Source: Haliotis asinina
Taxonomy: Eukaryota; Mollusca; Gastropoda; Lepetellida; Haliotidae
Length of the DNA: 64,000 nucleotides
Direction of reading: 5' to 3'
Assembly (NCBI RefSeq): GCF_037392515.1
Contig: NC_090288.1
Coordinates: 10,023,969-10,087,968 of the forward strand
The notes below the pieces were generated by a model. The model did no database searches. It saw only the letters and a program-made list of their open reading frames with translations, and was not told the origin of the DNA. Each line of letters starts with the position of its first letter. Positions within the stretch are counted from its first letter, which is position 1. This document shows, piece after piece, positions 24,838 through 37,856 of this stretch. The position numbers were made by a program, and so were the translations under genes.

Positions 24838-26102
24838 TATATTGATAATGTCTCAGTGGCGTGCACTAAAGATTTGTAATTCACGCTATTGAGAAGTCGC
24901 TGCCTTCAGGCTGTTTGTGAATAATAACACACGCCGGGAGATCCCTCTAACCATTTAAGAATGTCTGTTTAGCAGTTTTGTTGAAAGCAAATCTGATTGA
25001 GCGAATTGTGTTGGATTGTGAAACATACAGAACGGTGAGTTAGCAGCGATAGGTGTAGTTCATTACAATTTGAATAAAAGTATAACATATTGAAAACAGT
25101 AATAACCAATCATTATATATGATAACATACAGGTGAAACCCAAACCTGCTACACGAAGGTTTAGATCATACGTAACTCTAGACTAAGAACGAAATCTCTG
25201 TAATGAACATGTTTTACAGAAAGAGGCAAACTATAATATAATGAAAAGGAGCCCTGAGACTCTGTAAATTTTCTGAAGCGGTGGCAATCTAGACTTGCCC
25301 TATCCTCTAGACTTGCGTGGGCGTTTTGGGGCACATTCTCTTCATGGTCTCTATGACAGATTGACGTAACTCTTAATGGGTTTCAACTAGAAAAATAGCA
25401 GTGATTTGCAAAGAACCGCCGGTACCTTACAGACAAATCGGTTCTTACTCTTCAAGTTATTGAACGACAACCCGCTAGTTGGAATGTTAAACAATCTAGA
25501 AGATGATGCTTTTCAACAACTGATACTTAGAATGCAATACTAGGAACATCATAACAAATAACATACAACCGTTTCAGCTTACTTGCTAAAAAAAATTCAA
25601 GATATATTATCGGAAAGATTATTTTTAAACACGACAGGCAATAAACTTTCAGGTTCTCGTGTGCATCATTATGCATCCTCCATCCTCGAGGTGACCGAGA
25701 TTAATGCGGAAGATGCAAAAAGAACATATGACAAGAGGCTTGCATCAGATGGTGGTGTGAGTAAGCAGTGCATGCAGGCACAGGTGTGTTTGTACACCGG
25801 TTTGCGTCATCAGTGATGAGGACTCACAATGCAGTTTCATGATACACAACGGTACTCCTTTTTAATGGTTTACTGTTAACACATGTTTTCGTGGTAGAAG
25901 AAACTGGAATTGAGTGAATGAGTGAGTGAGTTTGATTTACTGTCGCTTTGAGCAGTGTTTCAGATTTAACACGGCCTGTCGGCCACTTGTTGGAAGAGAA
26001 CCTGTTATATTTTAACCACTTTGTAGGAACAACAAAACACACGCAATGTGCTGATAAACAAGGCGTTGGTTTGTTTGGATTTGTCTTTCGTTGCATTCAG
26101 AT

Positions 26103-26312
26103 ATATTTCAGCTATATGGCGGCGGTCTATAAATAACTGAGTCTGGTCCAGACAATCCAGTGATCAACAGCAACAGTATCAATCTACGCAACTGGGATAC
26201 GATGACATGTGTCAACGAAGTCAGCGAGCCTGACCACCCGATTCGGCTTGTTGCCTTTTGCGATAAGCATGGGTTACTGAATATTAATTCTCACCCGGAT
26301 CTTCACGGGTTT
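26103..26312 (-). mobile_element. SINE family B, 3' truncated
   Basis: CAGCTATATGGCGGCGGTCT, GATACGATGACATGTGTCAA, then GATCTTCACGGG. In a RhoGEF intron. Confidence 0.75.
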
Positions 26313-28084
26313 AGAATCAGGGACCAACCGGGATTCAGTCAAACGATCAAAGGTTTGTAGTGTATACAAGGGAGGCAACTCTGACCAGCGAAGAACAGCG
26401 CCGAGGGTGACTTGACATAGCGTTCCATACTTTGCGTACTCGTTAAGGTGTCTCGCTCACAGATATGTCTCAGAGTACAATTTACCGTAACATATGGCTT
26501 CCGGAACGTGAAACACTTTTAAACACTCGCTGATTTAATAATATCATGTTATCTGTTCACCCTGCATCATAGTGCATGGCTATGAAACCTTGTTCGATTT
26601 GCACTGAAATCGCGCTCTTTTCAGCCATTAGAAGTCTCGTTTATTCTGTCTGGACAGTCTTCTTATGCGCCTTCTGGACGTTATGCGATCCGAGTTTAGG
26701 AAATACATGTAGTCTAATCGGCAGTGAGAAAGACCACTGTAAATATTTTACGTTTGTGAAGCTACGGGTCTTTCAAATTCGTTGGTGTTCAGTGTAGCTA
26801 TAAATCTTTCTAAATTGAAGCAGACAGGCCATTCTTAGTGTGGTCAGGCTACCTCCATCCCACATTACCATAATTGTAACCATCCCTATAACGGCAAACT
26901 GATGATGACTTTGTGAATAGGAACCGATCCTCCGGTTTATTTGTGACCAAATTGTCTCTCCCTGCCCCTTCCATGACGCCTTGAGGAATTGAACCGCTAG
27001 CGTCACGTTCGTTAACAGAATTACAAGATCCTCTGCGGCCGGGGTCAATATCTCACCGGGTCTAACCGTGCGTGGACAATGGCCAGACATACTCATGTCA
27101 CTTACTGGACATACCCCTAAGGATCTGCATTCATGAGCCAGAACAGTTCCCTCAGGAAGTATGTTCCGATCATAGAAACGCTGGGGACTACATGACAAGG
27201 GCGGAAGAAGTTCCCTCACACGGTACTTTGCCCGAAGGTCTAGATTAATACACATGAACCGAGTCTGGTAGTAAGTCCGTTACGCCAAAAGATTGTTTAT
27301 GTCTTATTTTCGTCGTTTTATTATTCCCGAGGAAAACACAGTTTAGTTCATTAAGAACTTTCGTAAATAGAATATTCATGAAATTAGTGAGGTGAGATTT
27401 TATAGGTGCCGACGAAATTACCCGCAGCGTGTATAAATATATGATACCATATTTGCTGTGAACAATGTGTTTCTGCAAAGGTCGTTTCATTAGATTACTG
27501 TGCGTGTAGAAATGACGCATAAATGCCATAAAAGGTAACATACAGTCTGTAAACTTAGTACTGAGTAGCAGAAACTGAAAACAAACTGAAAAACATGTCC
27601 CTCCTTGCTAGGTGAATAGGGAGCCGTCACAGAACACGTCATTCTGTAAATCTGATATTTAACTGACATACAGTCTCAACTTACATCCTTCCAACTGGGT
27701 TAATAAACACCACTTCTACGCGTCGGTTACATTGTGATGGATATGGCAAATTGAATGTAATTAGGGGTGTAACCTGAAGTCATATAGGGAAATTGTTATT
27801 TCATTAGACGTGTGTCGAGAGTTAACAACCTTTACAAATACCAAATACTGCTGACAATGCATTAATCAGATTGTACGGCTACTTCTTGTGACACATAATG
27901 AAGTCGAGTGGTTTTGTGACGGCGACAGTGTAATGCAGGTATGAAAATTTCACCACCCTAATAATCACACCAACCATAAAAGTTCGGGTTCCTCATTTAA
28001 TGGGTACGAAGTACATCAGTCTAAAAGTTAGGGATCAAGACAATAATACGGTCTTTAAGAAATAGGTTTAACACTTATGCGCTT

Positions 28085-28150
28085 GGTTAGGAATCGAACC
28101 CGAGTCTTTAGCTGGTGAGCGCTTTAACCACTGGACTGCCCTACCTTCCT
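28085..28150 (-). mobile_element. SINE family A head fragment
   Basis: GGAATCGAACCCGAGTCTTT (inverted B box) and AACCACTGGACTGCCC. It sits head-to-tail against the next copy. Confidence 0.65.
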
Positions 28151-28165
28151 TTGACTGAGCAAGTA

Positions 28166-28299
28166 ATTAGCAATATTCCAGCAGTATGGTGGAGGTACCA
28201 GAAATGGGCTTCACACATTTCACTCATGTGGGGAATCGAATTCTGGTCTTAAGTGTGACGAGTGGGTGCTTTAACCATTAGGCTTCCCCACCGCCCGCC
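28166..28299 (-). mobile_element. SINE family A, second tandem copy
   Basis: TAGCAATATTCCAGCAGTAT, GGGGAATCGAATTCTGGTCT, AACCATTAGGCTTCCCCACC. It directly follows the fragment at 28085-28150, about 210 bases from a RhoGEF exon. Confidence 0.75.
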
Positions 28300-28508
28300 T
28301 CCCTTAACACATGTGCTCCAAGACAACCTCTGATTGTAAGGTAAATATGAAACGTCACTGCTAGTGTGAAAACTGAATCCCACCTGGACGAACAATGTCC
28401 GTATTAATTATTAATCTTTTAGCGGCGGTCTAACATTATCCATCTGTTCTCTGTTCTTGAGAACATATACAAAACAAGTGAATGATAACAGCTTGATGGT
28501 GAACTAAC

Positions 28509-28624
28509 CTCTGGGATGTAGACCCTGGGGTCAAGGTCGGTCACAGCAGGCCAAACGACCAGCTGCTGAATCTCCTGCACACGCTCATAGTTCCTCACCC
28601 ATTTCATCTTGTCCTCCAGCTGTT
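28509..28624 (-). CDS. PLEKHG7: PLEKHG7-like RhoGEF exon, DH C-terminal helix and linker
   Basis: The acceptor is TTTCTGGATTACAG and the donor GAG/GTTAGT. Two bases complete a Lys codon, then 38 codons: QLEDKMKWVRNYERVQEIQQ, continuing LVVWPAVTDLDPRVYIPE. The long amphipathic DH helix and the WPAVTDLDPRVYIPE linker are PLEKHG7-like. Confidence 0.86.
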
Positions 28625-29095
28625 CTGTAATCCAGAAACATCTCATCAGTTATCGTGTCAGACACATCGTCACAGGAACTAAAATTCATCACTGAGAGGT
28701 CAGTTTACAGTCGCCATCAAAGTGCAAGTGTGTGTGTTTTGTATGTGATTGTGGTTGAATTAGTGTTAAAACTCTGAGACTTGCAATGCATCACTTAGTG
28801 GGGATGTTCTCCCATACCGACTCCACGCTTAGTGTTGGAAATGAAATACTGTTAAACTAAACTTCCCATAAACAACGTCATGGGACACACACATCAACCT
28901 AATTCTGGCAAGTGAGGGATGGTTTAGGTAACTATTGCAACGGTTCATTATTTTGAAAGAGAACCTCCACAACTACCCACGGCGGAGGAAACACAAAGAT
29001 CCTCTGTATATCAAACACGAATATTAACCGCCCGAGCAGTAAATTGGGGTTTTGATGTTTTGTAGGTGTCTGTGTTCCGTCAAGAGGTAATTTAT

Positions 29096-29198
29096 TCGAT
29101 GCTCATGATGTTGATCAATGGACTGCCAGGTCCAGATTACATTATTTACAGACCACCGACACATAGCTGAAATATTGTTGAATGCGGCGTCAAACAAC
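29096..29198 (+). mobile_element. SINE family B 3' fragment
   Basis: TCGATGCTCATGATGTTGAT, CAGGTCCAGATTACATTATT, tail GAATGCGGCGTCAAACAAC. Confidence 0.7.
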
Positions 29199-29269
29199 AA
29201 ACGAAGGCATAAACACTTCACATCGGCTCTATTCACCCAACATTATCAGGAATCTGTACTGGGACTAGT

Positions 29270-29327
29270 AGTCTGCCGCCGCCATAAATAGCCGGGATGT
29301 TACCTAGCTCGTGCGGCGTAAACACAC
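29270..29327 (+). mobile_element. SINE 3' tail fragment
   Basis: GTCTGCCGCCGCCATAAATA and TCGTGCGGCGTAAACACAC. Confidence 0.5.
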
Positions 29328-29499
29328 AAACAAACGAATATTGCATATACATGTAAAACAAGCCAAAGTTACTTCTTATCAGCCCATCGCCAAATAGCCG
29401 ATTCTCTCTAATTTATCAAGGTTACTATCTCCTCAACTGGGTTGTTCCCAAACCCTTTTGTTCGTGATTTCTCTTTAGTCTGTTTGCTGTCCCTGAACC

Positions 29500-29670
29500 A
29501 CATAATTTCCCAACTGACAAGCCATCTCTTCAATGCTAAAGCCCAGTATTAAGGAAATGTAGATTTCTTCAGGTTCTCACTTTCTGGTCTCCCTGGAGCT
29601 CCGTTTCAATTTATATGGGTTTGTTACTACCAAAATTATATATTCAGAGACAGAGCGTTAGTCTAGATTT
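29500..29670 (+). repeat. Dispersed repeat shared with 61070-61250
   Basis: Both copies contain CAATGCTAAAGCCC, a TCTCCC(T/G)GG block, a TTGTTAC-rich stretch and an (A/T)TCAGAGAC-type end. This copy lacks a recognisable left terminus. Confidence 0.5.
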
Positions 29671-30357
29671 CACCAAGCGAGCGAGTTTGAAATAAGAGAA
29701 TCTCTGTGCTGGATTGCTTTTTGCAACCTGAGTTGATTTACTGGTAACTGAAGCTTGACAACCATCTGTTATGATCTAAAATCAGCATTACTTTGGCCGC
29801 ACTGTCACACGGTTTTTCTAAGGGGCATACGTCCTGTGTTAAACTGTTTTGAATGATACTCCTGCCGCCTTTACGTCATGGCGTCCCTCTCTTTCATCAA
29901 CTCGGTAATGAAGCCAATTTGTAAATGACGAGACGTTCGTGACTAATATGTTAACCATTATAGCAGCGGTTCTTGGGGGTTTTGCAAGACAAACACAGAC
30001 ACGAACCAGCCGAGCTATCGGCTCATCACCAACAATTGCCAGGAACCAAGTCGGAAGAGTATTGGTTATCATTACGTCTCCTCCTATTCACAGTCCAGAT
30101 TGTCTGGTATCAACGTAGACAGTGTCCGGATTAACGAGAGCGCAGTGTCAAGAGGAAGTCGCCCATGACCTTATTTAATCCCCTAATCTATAATGGCAAT
30201 GTGACATAAATAACCTGGGTGTTCAGATTTAGTGCCTTAATTGGTTGATGGCATTCCATTGTTCCCCTGATGGGTGTTCATGATATCAGTCACTCGATTG
30301 TGATGATGGGGCGCTGTCTTATAGTTGAAATATTTGTGCTTGAGACGTTAACGCAGC

Positions 30358-30443
30358 ATACACATAGAGGCACACACACAAAGACACACAGAGACACAGA
30401 GACACAGACGCAGACACACACAGACACAGACACACACACACGC
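30358..30443. repeat. CA/CAGA-rich microsatellite
   Basis: ACACACAGAGACACAGAGAC-type sequence over about 85 bases. Confidence 0.85.
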
Positions 30444-31462
30444 ATACGCCAGGAGTTCCAACACAATACTGAATCATACCCAACACAAAACACAGTTATT
30501 GTTAATGAGCCCGTGTAACAACTTCTGGGCTTCCTCTGCTGGTTGAAGCATCTCCCAAATCCAAACTGCGCTAAATAGCATTGTCAAATAGTTGCATTTG
30601 GTTCTCGAGTTTTTGCTTAAGCTGGTGGTAGCAGCTGAGTTGTCACTCGAACCAGACCTGTCATGGTTTTTTGCTCAAGTAGAATGGAATACACTGTTCA
30701 GGGAATGTGACAACCAATTATGCGAACATGAGTGGCTTTCAGTTTTGGAAGAAATGCAAAAAAGTAGACTTGTTATATCTTGCTGCAAACCTATCCCTGA
30801 ATCGAAGCTGAACCGCTGCATGTACCCTTAACTGAATAAAACTGGACTAAATCGTGTTCCACTGGTCAAGATGGCTTCAAAAGTGACATTGACCATTAGT
30901 ATGTTCGTAAGTGAATGTTTTTTGTGCCTGCATTTCAGGTAAACCGCACATACTGTTAGTTTCATGTGGAGTCCAAAGTGAGCGAGTTTGTATATTGTGT
31001 CAATACCACGGGGAGACTGTTGAATTCCATCATTTCAGGTACAACGTGGGGTGGCAGTATGTGTTTATGTCAGTGGGTTTTGACCTGGCTCTGTATGCGA
31101 GATGGACACACACGAGATGTAGTGAGAACAGTGTTGCATTGATGGTCAAATGAAAGTCTTTTGGAATCTGTTAAGCACAGAAAAATGTAATATTGCAAAA
31201 CATATGTACTATTAATTAATTAATAATAATAATAATTAGTCTATTCTGATTGCACTGACAGTATGTTGATAGCGCAGACAATTAGTAATCCTACCAAAGA
31301 TAACCCAGGCTGCCTTCTAGGCGCTTAAAGCTTATATATAGTCATATGACTTGTCCCACCGAGGCAAGTTTGAACAAACTCGCTTGCCTAAGGTAAATCA
31401 TAGAAACTCAGGAGTCAACCTTGGTCATAAATGTGGGTATGACATTTTACAACTAAAAACCT

Positions 31463-31506
31463 AAATGCAACATATGTCATATTTGGGGTTGACATATGTT
31501 GCATTT
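31463..31506. repeat. Perfect inverted repeat, 17-bp arms, 10-base loop
   Basis: The arm AAATGCAACATATGTCA at 31463-31479 is followed after 10 bases by its exact complement at 31490-31506. It sits in the RhoGEF intron between the exons at 31722 and 33207's downstream side. It could be the remains of a TIR element or a transcribed hairpin. Confidence 0.85.
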
Positions 31507-31721
31507 GACCAGTTTCTAAACGGCATTGTGTAATCATAAAAAAACCTGCAGGCATTAGTAAACCTTTCAGTGACACAGTTGGCATAAAAATGACTGCATT
31601 TGTTTCAGTCTGTCAATTCCATTGATGCAGTTCCTTCCAATATTGCTGTGTTATTGCTTAAAGGTCGTGTCAAAACTGACTAATTGTCTCAGACAGCACA
31701 ATCTAATTTATTTCAACTTAC

Positions 31722-31896
31722 TTAATGAGGTTTCCACCTTCTCAAGCGATTCTGTCACCTGCTGCTTTTCAAGTTCGTCTGCTGTGTACTTCCGGATGTT
31801 ATTGAGCAGAAGCGGAAGTTTGGTGCAATGCTGCATGGGAGCTACAAGAAGGTCAGAGAGCTGGAGACGGTTACAGCGTGCGTCTTGCTGACCCCA
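31722..31896 (-). CDS. PLEKHG7: PLEKHG7-like RhoGEF exon, DH domain conserved region 3
   Basis: Acceptor TTCTGTGTGTTACAG, donor TTAA/GTAAGT; 58 codons plus one base. RCNRLQLSDLLVAPMQHC, followed by TKLPLLLNNIRKYT, is the CR3 helix of DH domains. The usual consensus has Gln-Arg and then a Tyr before the final leucines; here it is Gln-His and Leu. Such departures occur in atypical PLEKHG members and may affect catalysis. Confidence 0.88.
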
Positions 31897-33084
31897 CTGT
31901 AACACACAGAATCGTCACTGTAAGGTCATGCTGCGCAGTCTGATAATGCCATGGATCTGCAGCTCACTTTTGTCACATTGAAACGTAACGAATCTAGTCA
32001 TAGCATAAGCTTCTGTCAGCAGTGATGTTCGAAAGTATTAACATCAATTCAAAAGAAGACATTTGATGCTCAGAGCTCATGAAATCTAGCTTTCGTGTGA
32101 GCTGAATGTCATTACACTTTTCATAATATGATAATAATTATGATAATGCTGGAAAATGAAACTCTGTTACAGATAATGATAAGACAGAATATCACATCGC
32201 TATCAAGCGCATGATGTACATTATTATCTCATAAGGTTAATGTCATATGGCTTATCACACTTGGTACCTATTTTCAGTTTAGGGAACAGAGGCAGTTTTC
32301 AACACACCTGCCTGAATTGATCACTTATGTCTCGTTGTCTGGCAAGACAGAAGTCCTCGAAGCTATAGGGGGTCAGCTACCTAACACGGCTACCCATTCA
32401 AGGACTCCCCGTGATCAACTTCTATTGATGGGCATGGGCTCAATATTTAAGACAACGCCGCCGTGGATGTGAGACAAATATTCTCTAATATTGGTTTTGG
32501 TCTTGTGTAGAATGATCATTCACATCCTAGAGCGATAATTTTAATGGTAAAATGATTAATATACATATTTCTCACCTGGCTCAAATACAAATCAGGAACA
32601 TAATAAATAATACAGAATACGACTTTATAGATAACGACTTGTTGTTTATTAATTCAGTTGTTATCGATAAAGCTGCTTGTGTTATTATTGACCAACCAGC
32701 TTCTAGAATGCCAACCAAACAATTAGGAACATGATTAGTTGACAGACCACCAAAAGCTTTCACTTGACTTCAGCAAGTGAGCTAAAGTTGAATCAGGCGA
32801 GTCTGATGCAGAACATTAATATATCTGTTTCTTGTTATAAATGTCAGGTAGAGGAATCTTCAAATATCATCCCATGGTTGAACGCTTTTGTCATTACAGT
32901 TCTAAAATTTGAAAGGTCATGAAATACCAGTCGTCTGTCCTTTTTCATAATTAAAAGGAACATCGAAATCGTAACATAACTTTAGTAATTTGGAACTTCA
33001 TACAATCAGCTTTTTACTGAAAACACATAATCACAGAAGCGTAGTACGCCTTTTTGAGGATTCCTGGTAGTTAAAGACTCAATG

Positions 33085-33177
33085 CAGACGTTGCTTCCAG
33101 CATAAGGCGACTTTGGGGATTGGGTGGTCAGTCTTGGGGAATTGGTTAACTGCATGTCATCCATTATTTACCACCTG
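33085..33177 (+). mobile_element. SINE family B fragment
   Basis: AGGCGACTTTGGGGATTGGG, TGGTCAGTCTTGG and TCATCCATTATTTACC are decayed family B pieces, adjacent to the DH exon at 33207. Confidence 0.35.
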
Positions 33178-33206
33178 AATTATGAAAATCACGAAGCATT
33201 GGTTAC

Positions 33207-33323
33207 CTTCTCAAATTCAGCAAACTCAGCATTTTGCCGTAGTTTCTCCAGGTATGATAATGCATTTGTGTAGTTGAGACAATACGTGTGATAGACGGCG
33301 CCGTCTTTGGAGTGAGCAGAAAA
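33207..33323 (-). CDS. PLEKHG7: PLEKHG7-like RhoGEF exon, DH domain middle
   Basis: Acceptor TTCTTTTCTTACAG, donor AAG/GTAACC; exactly 39 codons in phase 0. Contains DGAVYHTYCLNYTNALSYLE and KLRQNAEFAEFEK. The phrase YxxYCxNYxxA is the DH segment in which the regulatory helix meets the GTPase. Confidence 0.87.
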
Positions 33324-34949
33324 CTGTAAGAAAAGAATTATTACATAAATACGTCAGAATATTTACTAGTGTATTTACAATTGTATCCTATTTTACCCGC
33401 GAGGAATGTATACACGAGTCAATTCAAACCAAAGGCTGCTCCAGTGGTGGAAAGCAAAAGATATGATTTAATATGAACATAAAGATGAAGTACACCGTTT
33501 CAGTAACCAATATTCCTTCTTTCTGATACCATCAGTTCCGTTGGTAAATACCAAGGGTTAAATATGCAAATAAAGTTATAATGCTACGTTTCAGTTACTT
33601 ATCTTGTGAATTTATCTTATACCCATGTCTTTATCTTATATGTATAGCTACTGACAGCTCGTCCTGATGCCCCCAGTAGCTATTTCCCTACTTCAGATGT
33701 GACCAACAAATTTATGGAAGCATTGTGCATGCTGTGCAAATTGGTTGAAAGAAAGGTTCAAACAGTTCCGCATCAAAGTATCATTATGCTAAGTATGTTT
33801 TAAAATCCAGCTAAGAATCCTGTGGGACACTACGATACTAACAAGCTGACTGGGTCGATAACAGAAAGGTTGTATCTATACTTATATTAATCTTACATCT
33901 TACAGCTGTTCCCATTCGCCACATAGCATTACGTGGGGTATTTGTGTTACATGTGATAATACTTTTTTAAACAAATATGGTTTTGTGCGAAAGCAAGGGT
34001 TGTGTTTTTTTCCAGGGGCACACAGCGAAAAGTATTTTTTCAACAAACATTTGAATTCTTTCACGCACACCCCTGCCATGCTTCACAAACACACGCATCG
34101 ATTCTTGAAGGTGCATGAGAACCTTCGCACAAGCAAAATATTTGCCGCCATTAACAAATGACACCGACTCGATAATGTAACACAGAGAAGCGCTAAAAGC
34201 AGCTCATGTACAGCATCTGCAAATTAAACTGATCTGCATACATTTCAATACATGATCACATAAACCGACGACTTGCCTGTAATCTCAAGGCTACAGTCTG
34301 TTAACTGATCATCAAACGACTCGGTTTCCACAAACCCCTGACAGATCAATAGAGACAGAGATACAGATCGATATTTATTCCTCTCATGTGTGATTTTTAA
34401 GTGGCAGCTAATTTAAATCGGACTTGGAACCAAGCGTGAAGCGACGGAATGAGGGTCTGAACTCGATGGTCCCAACTTCTACATCGGAGAAGAAAGACGG
34501 AAAAGCTCTATGTATGGATGAAATCGATACGAAATACGATTCAAAACCTCCCGGATACTGTATCAGTGACCAGATGAAGATTAATTACATCGGATGTCAC
34601 AGAGCGACGGTCAGCGCTGACACCTCGGGGCTACGTGGCCTGTGATCATTGCTTATACTCAGAGGATGGCGGTCATTCGTCCTGACCGTGACTCCTCCGT
34701 AATAGGGCTTATTCCAGGACCATGTCAGGAGAGGGTCAACACAGAAGGATTGATAGACCTCATCAATCACTACTTCAGGGTTTAACTAAGGACCACACTT
34801 TGGATTAGAGATCCGACCATAATATCACACAAACGTTCCAATATTTCTAGCGTACAGCTGTCGGCAATGGACTTTCATCTGGTTTTGAACTGGTGGAATA
34901 TTTATGCTTAATTTGTATCGTAAGTTTGTTTTATATTTCTATTTGTTTG

Positions 34950-35140
34950 ATGTTCAAAGCCACAATTTGCAATATTCCAGCTATGTTAACTGTATATAAT
35001 AGAATCTGGACCAGACCATCCGGTGACTGATACCATGTGCAATCAGAAGTGCAACTGAGATATGAATAATATGAGTAAATTAATTCAGCAAGCCCGACAA
35101 TCACATTCCGTTTCCGTCTCTCACGACAAGAATGAGTAAT
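34950..35140 (-). mobile_element. SINE family B, diverged
   Basis: AATTTGCAATATTCCAGCTA, CCAGACCATCCGGTGACTGA, then TCTCACGACAAGAATGAG. Confidence 0.65.
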
Positions 35141-35169
35141 AGAGGTCAAAGTCTAACCCCGTCCTTGCA

Positions 35170-35323
35170 GTGAGTGAATGAGTATGACTTTAGGCCTCTT
35201 GTAGCAATATTCCGGCAACATCACGGCGGGGGAAACCAGAAATGGGCTGCACACATTGCACCCATGAGAGGACTCGAACCGTGGTCCTCGACGTAACGAG
35301 CCAACGCTGTAACCACCGCCCCT
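35170..35323 (-). mobile_element. SINE family A
   Basis: GTGAGTGAATGAG tail, GTAGCAATATTCCGGCAACA, GAGGACTCGAACCGTGGTCC, TAACCACCGCCCC. It lies beside a family B copy in the same tail-left orientation. Confidence 0.72.
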
Positions 35324-36772
35324 AACGCATAAGGGTAAGAACACCTTTAATCGTCTAGCTTATTGGAGACGTATGGAGACTGAGAGTGGAAGAGGAGGCA
35401 GAATGTCGTCCCGTTCGGCACTTGAATCAATATATCATGTAAATTACATTCAGGGTGCATTTGTCTGGGGACTGATGTGCATATACGAAACAGTTGAGAA
35501 CACGCTAGTTTCAAAACACACGGTTTTACAGAACCATATAAACCGCTCGCCAGTTTAGAGAAGAAAAGTGCCCTACCTAATCGGCTAGATTTGCAACATA
35601 GCGCACATTTATGAGAAAATCGGTCACGTGAAAGACCATCGAGCAATGTTCCCAGATAACTACACCATATATTGAACTGGAAATAGTGGGCAAATAAAAA
35701 TTTAATTGTGAAAGGGAGGTTATAAATGGGGTTTTAAGAGCTGGCTAAAGATTGATTAAGTAAACCGAGTTCCGTCCTGAGAAGTACTGATCCAAGTATT
35801 CATCATTCTTGCAACAGTCACTTCTAAGCTACCAAATCGTGTGCAAATGGGCTCTGGAAACACGACCAAATATTGACAGTTGGGCCCAATTTGATGGCCT
35901 TTAGGTCCCCGCTCAACGAACTGCTGCCATGCGCCCAAACCATGCCTCATTAATTACAGATTGGCAGCTGAGGACAAGTTTTTTCAGAACAGAACCATTT
36001 TTAGGTATTTGCATTGGTAAGCGACATGTCGTTGGACGTATTCAATGTTCGATAAGGTCTTTACGTTCAGCAAACCCAACCAATGAGATTGCACTCAGAG
36101 ATTTGGTCTGTCTGCCATTTTTATCAGTTCCGAATACTGAGGCTCAGACCAAAAAACCGATAAAACAATTCCTATTGACATGTATTAGCTGTTTTCAAAC
36201 CATTCTTTCTGGAAAGCCGATGTCATGATCTCAACCTTCCAGTAGCGTTTCCTCTAAGTGTATTCATTGGAAATAAAGAAAGTGTATACGTTCGACAGCT
36301 AGGACTTGACTCATAAAATGCTTCATTATTTTGGAAGACAATACCCAGTTTCCTCTCTATTTGCATTCCAAATTTCACTGTTGTCAATATCTTGACGAAG
36401 CTATTGGCTGCTTCAGATCAGAAACGTATCACAATGCATTTAAATGCACGGTTTAGCTGCACCTCGGAGTAAGCCCTTTGTGACGCTATCAATATTGCAG
36501 CATTTTAGAAGAGATAAGGTAAACGTGAAACTTTCAGATAGCATTTGGCAGGCATGACAGAATAACAACCTCCTGGCGAGGTTCGTGCTTGGCGAAAATA
36601 AACGACGCTGAAATGCTTCAATCGTAAACCGCACCGGAACCTGCCTTCACCACAACGATCTGTGTGATATGTCGGGTTTTGCTCGTAGTAAATATTCATT
36701 CAATTCTGAAACATCTGTTTTATTCTTTTAGACTCTGAACGAGGTCGTTCGTCAACCAATAAAAAGAAATAA

Positions 36773-36915
36773 GTTGGTTTTACACCTCATTTAGCAATGT
36801 TCCATTGTCACGGACAGGGACACCACAGATGGGCTTCACATTGTACCCATGTCGGGAACTGAACCTAGGTATTCAGTGTGACTAGCGAACGCTGTATCCA
36901 CTAGGCTACCCCATC
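36773..36915 (-). mobile_element. SINE family A
   Basis: TTAGCAATGTTCCATTGTCA, GGGCTTCACATTGTACCCAT, CCACTAGGCTACCCCATCG. Confidence 0.7.
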
Positions 36916-37132
36916 GTTCATAACAAGATGGCGGCACAACAACGGCATCATCAGCAACAAGGATAATCGTCATCATGAATTGAAGTATCACCGTGGGTAA
37001 TATATAATATCACTTCCGCGAGGGGTATACAATTACAAAACAGCCAGATGTTAAACGTTACCGTTCTATCGTAGCGGGTATCCACTCATTGCTAGGTGAA
37101 CAGTTTATCATTGTAGTGATATCCATACTTAC

Positions 37133-37234
37133 TCTTTGGAACGCTTTGATGAGGACCTTTGTACGACCGAACTCCGTGCAGCTCATATCCTTAAGCAGCG
37201 CGGAAAGGAAATCTTTGCAGAATGTGTAACTCAC
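37133..37234 (-). CDS. PLEKHG7: PLEKHG7-like RhoGEF exon, DH domain
   Basis: Acceptor GTGACATTGCAG, donor AGA/GTAAGT; exactly 34 codons in phase 0: VSYTFCKDFLSALLKDMSCT, then EFGRTKVLIKAFQR. Continues directly into FSAHSKDG of the exon at 33323. Confidence 0.86.
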
Positions 37235-37574
37235 CTGCAATGTCACAGATATCATGTAAAACGTCGTATTTTCAAACACATTATTGGACAAAACACGTAC
37301 TGATTATACTGCGTGTATACCACCGTATTCTACTTACAGGTGACGCAGTTAACAACTTCATGCGTGATTTCTCTGCGTACAACTCTATGACAACGACCAG
37401 TTCTGTGTAGGTTTTGTGTTTAACAGACACGAGCCTTGAAAACGTGCAAACAATTTGAACGGATATATTTGTCTCAAGGCTGAGATCTGTTCGTGAAAGT
37501 CCCCGCACGATAACGACTCCAGCTAGTATGTTCTCTGACTATATACGATGTGGAGTGTTTATGCTTTCGTTTGT

Positions 37575-37775
37575 TATTTGACGCCGCATTCAGCAATATT
37601 TCAGCTATGTATCGGCGGTCTGTAAATAGTCGAGTCTGAACCAGACAATCAAGTGATAAATGGCATGCGCATCGATTTACTTAATTGGTAGACATGTGCC
37701 ATCGAAGTCAGCGAGCCTGACCGCCCAATCCCGTTAACCCCTCTTGCGTTAAGCCTGGGTTACCGATACCTACAT
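37575..37775 (-). mobile_element. SINE family B
   Basis: GACGCCGCATTCAGCAATAT, CGGCGGTCTGTAAATAGTCG, GAAGTCAGCGAGCCTGACCG. It ends less than 100 bases from the DH exon at 37857. Confidence 0.78.
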
Positions 37776-37856
37776 CTAACCAGGGGCTTTTCAGGTAGAC
37801 AAGTAGAGGTTGCTGCAGGCCAGTTTTATCCCGAATACGATAGAGGTTATACGTAC

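Noticed and set aside
26773..27255. 160-residue minus-strand open frame
   Set aside because: Lies inside a RhoGEF intron; no recognised motif, no paired splice sites, composition like surrounding intron.
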